This document shows positions 61,415-64,000 of a stretch of DNA of 64,000 nucleotides, in pieces; the stretch's first letter is position 1, and each line of letters begins with the position of its first letter. The translations under genes and the position numbers were made by a program. Source of the stretch: Actinomycetaceae bacterium (GTDB lineage: Bacteria; Actinomycetota; Actinomycetes; Actinomycetales; Actinomycetaceae); NCBI GenBank assembly GCA_030537735.1, contig JAUNVG010000010.1, positions 1-64,000 of the forward strand. Reading direction: 5' to 3'. The notes beneath the pieces are model-generated. The model was not told the origin of the DNA, ran no database searches, and saw only the letters and a list, made by a program, of their open reading frames with translations.

Positions 61415-62488
61415 TCAGCCCCGCGTGGGCACTACCGCGATCTTCACCCCCACGCGCTCACGTAGCGCGTCATAGGCCTGGTGCACCTGCGAAAGCTCGA
61501 AACTATGGGTAACGATCTCCTCCACATTAATCACCCCGGCCTCCAACAGTTTTATCGCCCGCGCCACGTCCCTGCGACGCGCGTTCGAGCCTCCGGTAAC
61601 CGCCAACTCCTTATAGTGAATCAGGTTCGGCTCCAGCACCGAGGTCGACCCTTTGGGGAACCCGGCAAAGTAGTTCACTCGCCCACCTTCGCGCGCCAAC
61701 TCCAGCGCCTGCTGCGCCAGTTCTTCCACGCCGATACACACCACCACCGCGTCGGCTCCCGCTCCGGCGGTGAGGGCGTACACTTCCTCCTTCAAGTCCG
61801 CTGCCGTGGGATCAACCGCGAGCGCCCCTAAGCGTTCGGCGGTTTCACGCCGGGCCCGCGAGCGGTTGGAGACAATCACTTGACGCGCCCCCATCGCCAG
61901 CGCCAGTTGCGTGTGGATCAACCCGATTGGGCCGGCCCCCAACACCACCACGGTGTCACCTGGTTCCACGCGATACTGGTCGATGCCGTTCAAACAGCAG
62001 GAGATCGGCTCGGCTAAACACAGTGCCTTGGGGTCCAACTGTTTGGAAGTGGTGAACACGTTGCCGCGGCGCACTGCGTGGGCGGGGACGGTGAGGTATT
62101 CTTCCAAACCTCCGTCAATGGCGTATCCGAACAGTTCCAGGCGAGTACACAGGTGTTCGCGGTCATGCAGGCAGTTGCGGCATGCTCCGCAGGAAACCAC
62201 GATCTACACGGTTGCTTGGTCGCCGACTTTCGCTCCCGGCAGGAAGGGGGCGGCGTCCTCGTCGATTTCAACAATGCGACCGGCGATTTCGTGGCCGGGC
62301 ACCACTCCTGGGCGCACTCCGGCGGTTTTCGCCCCGGTGTAGAGGCGGTAGTCGGTTCCGCACAGGGTGTTGGCTTCGACTTTGAGGACGACTTCTCCTG
62401 CACCGGCCTTGGGGACGGGGCACCTCACTAGCTCCAGGTCTCCGGGAGCGTTCAACACCGCAGCTTGCATGACTTTATCATTACTCAT
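61415..62488 (-). pseudogene. zinc-dependent MDR dehydrogenase with in-frame amber codon
   Basis: One frame of 358 codons interrupted by TAG at 62204-62206. Upstream part: EANTLCGTDYRLY (catalytic Zn Cys), GVVPGHEIAGRIVEI (Zn His/Glu), GAKVGDQATV then the stop. Downstream part continues at once with VVSCGACRNCLHDREHLC (four-Cys structural zinc site), VVVLGAGPIGLIHTQLA (NAD loop) and ends KIAVVPTRG. It is a sorbitol/threonine-dehydrogenase-like alcohol dehydrogenase. Everything else is intact, so the stop is recent, a read-through case or an error in the sequence. ATG about 62488 with GGAGG upstream. Confidence 0.8.
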
Positions 62489-62591
62489 TATTTTGGCCTC
62501 CTTTTCGCTAGTTTATAAGTGGTGACACCGTGCATTGGCGGCAATGGGTTTAGCCCGGCTGCGGCCGCCGGCGGGCACCGGCGGGTGAAGG

Positions 62592-62664
62592 GCGACCCCG
62601 CCCCGCGCAGACACCCGACCTACGCAGGCGACCCCGCCCCGCGTAGCCCACCCGACCTACACAG
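62592..62664. repeat. 36-37 bp tandem duplication
   Basis: Two adjacent units beginning GCGACCCCGCCCCGCG and ending CCGACCTAC(G/A)CAG, at 62592-62627 and 62628-62664. They lie in the intergenic region before the macro-domain gene. Confidence 0.8.
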
Positions 62665-62724
62665 ACCCCCCGGCCCGCCCTACTCGCTTCAGATTCCCTT
62701 CCCCCCATAGTTGAAAGAAAAAAC

Positions 62725-63249
62725 ATGAAGATAACCGCACTTAAAGGTGACTTGACCCAGACCGACACTGATGCGGTCGTTAACGCCGCTAATTCCTCCC
62801 TGCTTGGTGGCGGCGGGGTGGATGGGGCGCTGCACCGCGCAGCCGGCCCGCAGTTGTTAGCCGCCTGCCGCGAGATTCGTCGCACCGCGCACCCGCAGGG
62901 CCTACCGGTTGGCGAGGCGGTGGCGACTCCGGCTTTCGACCTGCCCGCGAAGTGGGTGATCCACACGGTCGGCCCGAATCGACACCGAGGTGAAACCGAC
63001 CCCGACATGCTTGCCGCCTGCGTGCATTCATCTTGTGCGGTGGCGCGTGAGCTTGGTGCTCGTTCGGTGGCTTTCCCTGCTATTTCTGGCGGGGCATATG
63101 GTTGGCACACTGACGAGGTCGCCCACGTCCTTATCGAAGCAGCGCGCCGTGAGGCCGATGATGCACGCAATCAGGGTCTGGATGAAATCCGGTTCGTGCT
63201 CTTCAGCGCCGCCACTTTGGCAGTTTTCAAAGAATTCTTAGACGAGTGA
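62725..63249 (+). CDS. macro-domain protein (O-acetyl-ADP-ribose deacetylase-like)
   Basis: 174 aa, a single macro domain. TALKGDLTQTDTDAVVNAANSSLLGGGGVDGALHRAAG in family terms (pieces: AVVNAANSSLLGGGGVDGA) binds ADP-ribose; the catalytic-loop Asp is in GGVDGA. AVTPAFDLPAKWVIHTVGP-type and FPAISGGAYGW loops follow. YmdB/MacroD-type enzymes remove acetyl from O-acetyl-ADP-ribose or ADP-ribose from acidic residues. ATG 62725 with a weak Shine-Dalgarno (GAAAGAAA). It converges on an ADP-ribosylglycohydrolase gene, so two ADP-ribose-reversing enzymes sit side by side. Confidence 0.9.
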   Translation: MKITALKGDLTQTDTDAVVNAANSSLLGGGGVDGALHRAAGPQLLAACREIRRTAHPQGLPVGEAVATPAFDLPAKWVIHTVGPNRHRGETDPDMLAACVHSSCAVARELGARSVAFPAISGGAYGWHTDEVAHVLIEAARREADDARNQGLDEIRFVLFSAATLAVFKEFLDE

Positions 63250-63299
63250 GAATCCGTTTGAGTCGGTAGCAGTGTGCTTGACCGGGTTTTCACTGCCGG

Positions 63300-64000
63300 T
63301 CAGATCGCCCCGGCAACCAAGTCGCGCAGGGAGTCCACTTTCATTCCCGGCCACCCGTGCAGGTCGGTAGTCCAGTGAGCGGGAATGCCCCTTTGACCTA
63401 CGACTGCTCCACAAACACCAGCGACCAGTGCCGCCACTGTTTCCGTGTCGCCCCCGGCACGCACGCTGCTGTCAACTGCTACCGACAGTGGTTGCAGTTG
63501 GGTATTTCTTGAAACTTCCCAAGTGGCTGTTTCCAAAGCTGCCAGTAAACGCGAGACCGCAGAAGGTGCGCTTATCCCGGCCCCGGCTTCGCCTCCTAAG
63601 TCGATCGCAGCGCGGAGCTGGTGCAGCGTCTCCTCATCGGCCTCAACTATTTCCAAAGCGGCTTTCGCGGTTTCTCGCCATTGCGACCCAGCGAATCTGG
63701 TTTCGTCACCTGTTGATCTTTGAGCTGCAGGTGGGGTTTTGAGGGTTCCGGCTACGCATAGGCTCACGAAAGCAGCTAACCATTTAGTGGCCGCAACAGA
63801 AAGCGGATGAGCAGTTGTCGTAATTGACATATACTCCGCGATTTGAGCGGCTGTGTGCGGGTCGGCAGGGGCCACCACCCCCACCACTACTGCTAGTGGC
63901 AAGGTGTGGTTGTCTGCGAACCTAAATCCCAGGCGAGTGCGCTCAAACCTGGCTCGCGCCACCTGTTCCAGCCGCTCGGCCCACTTTGACTCAAAAGACT
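63300..64000 (-). CDS. ADP-ribosylglycohydrolase family protein, 5' end outside the window
   Basis: The last 233 residues are visible and the frame is open past base 64000, so the N-terminus is missing. LPLAVVVGVVAPADP, NDFAYAL-type core replaced by LEIVEADEETLHQL, and the conserved metal-binding end VDSSVRAGGDTETVAALVAGVCGAVVGQRGIPAHWTTDL (in pieces: AGGDTETVAALVAGV, GQRGIPAHW) identify the DraG/ADP-ribosyl-hydrolase family, which removes ADP-ribose from Arg, Ser or small molecules. Convergent with the macro-domain gene 50 bp away. Confidence 0.8.
   Translation of the reverse strand, partial: SFESKWAERLEQVARARFERTRLGFRFADNHTLPLAVVVGVVAPADPHTAAQIAEYMSITTTAHPLSVAATKWLAAFVSLCVAGTLKTPPAAQRSTGDETRFAGSQWRETAKAALEIVEADEETLHQLRAAIDLGGEAGAGISAPSAVSRLLAALETATWEVSRNTQLQPLSVAVDSSVRAGGDTETVAALVAGVCGAVVGQRGIPAHWTTDLHGWPGMKVDSLRDLVAGAI

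Overview
The window looks like a piece of chromosome from a moderately high-GC Gram-positive actinomycete, most likely an Actinomycetaceae-type organism. This is inferred from the split class Ib ribonucleotide reductase (nrdHIE and nrdF), a DtxR/IdeR-type iron box, a GtrA-glycosyltransferase fusion, paired YhgE/Pip proteins, a COG3044 ATPase and many GTG/TTG starts. Species cannot be assigned from sequence alone.

Layout. 1-16 kb: envelope and peptidase genes (GtrA-GT2 fusion, LTA-synthase-like enzyme, S33 peptidase, RNase HI, oligopeptidase B), an ABC-class ATPase with an RGG-like tail, an MFS transporter, a VanZ-like protein, a methyltransferase, a heme-degrading-type monooxygenase and an acetamidase. 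16-20 kb: nrdE, nrdI and nrdH, with a degenerate minisatellite inside the operon, then NrdR-like boxes and a DnaA-box cluster. 20-22 kb: a coupled XRE / ImmA-peptidase / PIN module. 22-34 kb: serine dehydratase, a TPP riboswitch in front of a lone methyltransferase, MTA/SAH nucleosidase, a decayed exonuclease copy, two YhgE/Pip proteins, a GNAT enzyme, a small membrane protein, an Mrr-type nuclease and an intact exonuclease.

34.5-55.4 kb is an accessory island full of gene and IS remnants (solute-binding protein, IS256, IS3, dprA-like, mrr, tRNA-Pro 3' fragment). It carries two compact candidate defence operons. The first (38.0-42.8 kb) is HTH, ParB-like, Dam-type methylase, ParB-like, PD-(D/E)XK-like protein, every gene overlapping the next. 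The second (45.5-51.9 kb) is an XRE controller, two methylase subunits and a helicase-nuclease, followed directly by a TIR protein coupled to an unusual HIT-domain protein with a membrane C-terminus. The TIR/HIT-membrane pair resembles the logic of Thoeris (signal maker plus membrane effector) with a sensor I do not know from that family, and is the strongest candidate for an undescribed system. The island ends near a large protein that combines degenerate PIF1-helicase, exonuclease and BRCT-like parts.

55.7-64 kb returns to core functions: a second nrdI with nrdF behind paired NrdR-like boxes, an iron-siderophore ABC system with an iron box, a zinc alcohol dehydrogenase broken by one amber codon, a macro-domain protein and an ADP-ribosylglycohydrolase running off the window.

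Across 8.4-25.1 kb there are eight copies of a fixed-length 62-bp dyad element, all in intergenic DNA; half-sites of the same motif also lie in frame inside the ABC-class ATPase gene. All family calls are by recognition of motifs; no searches were run.
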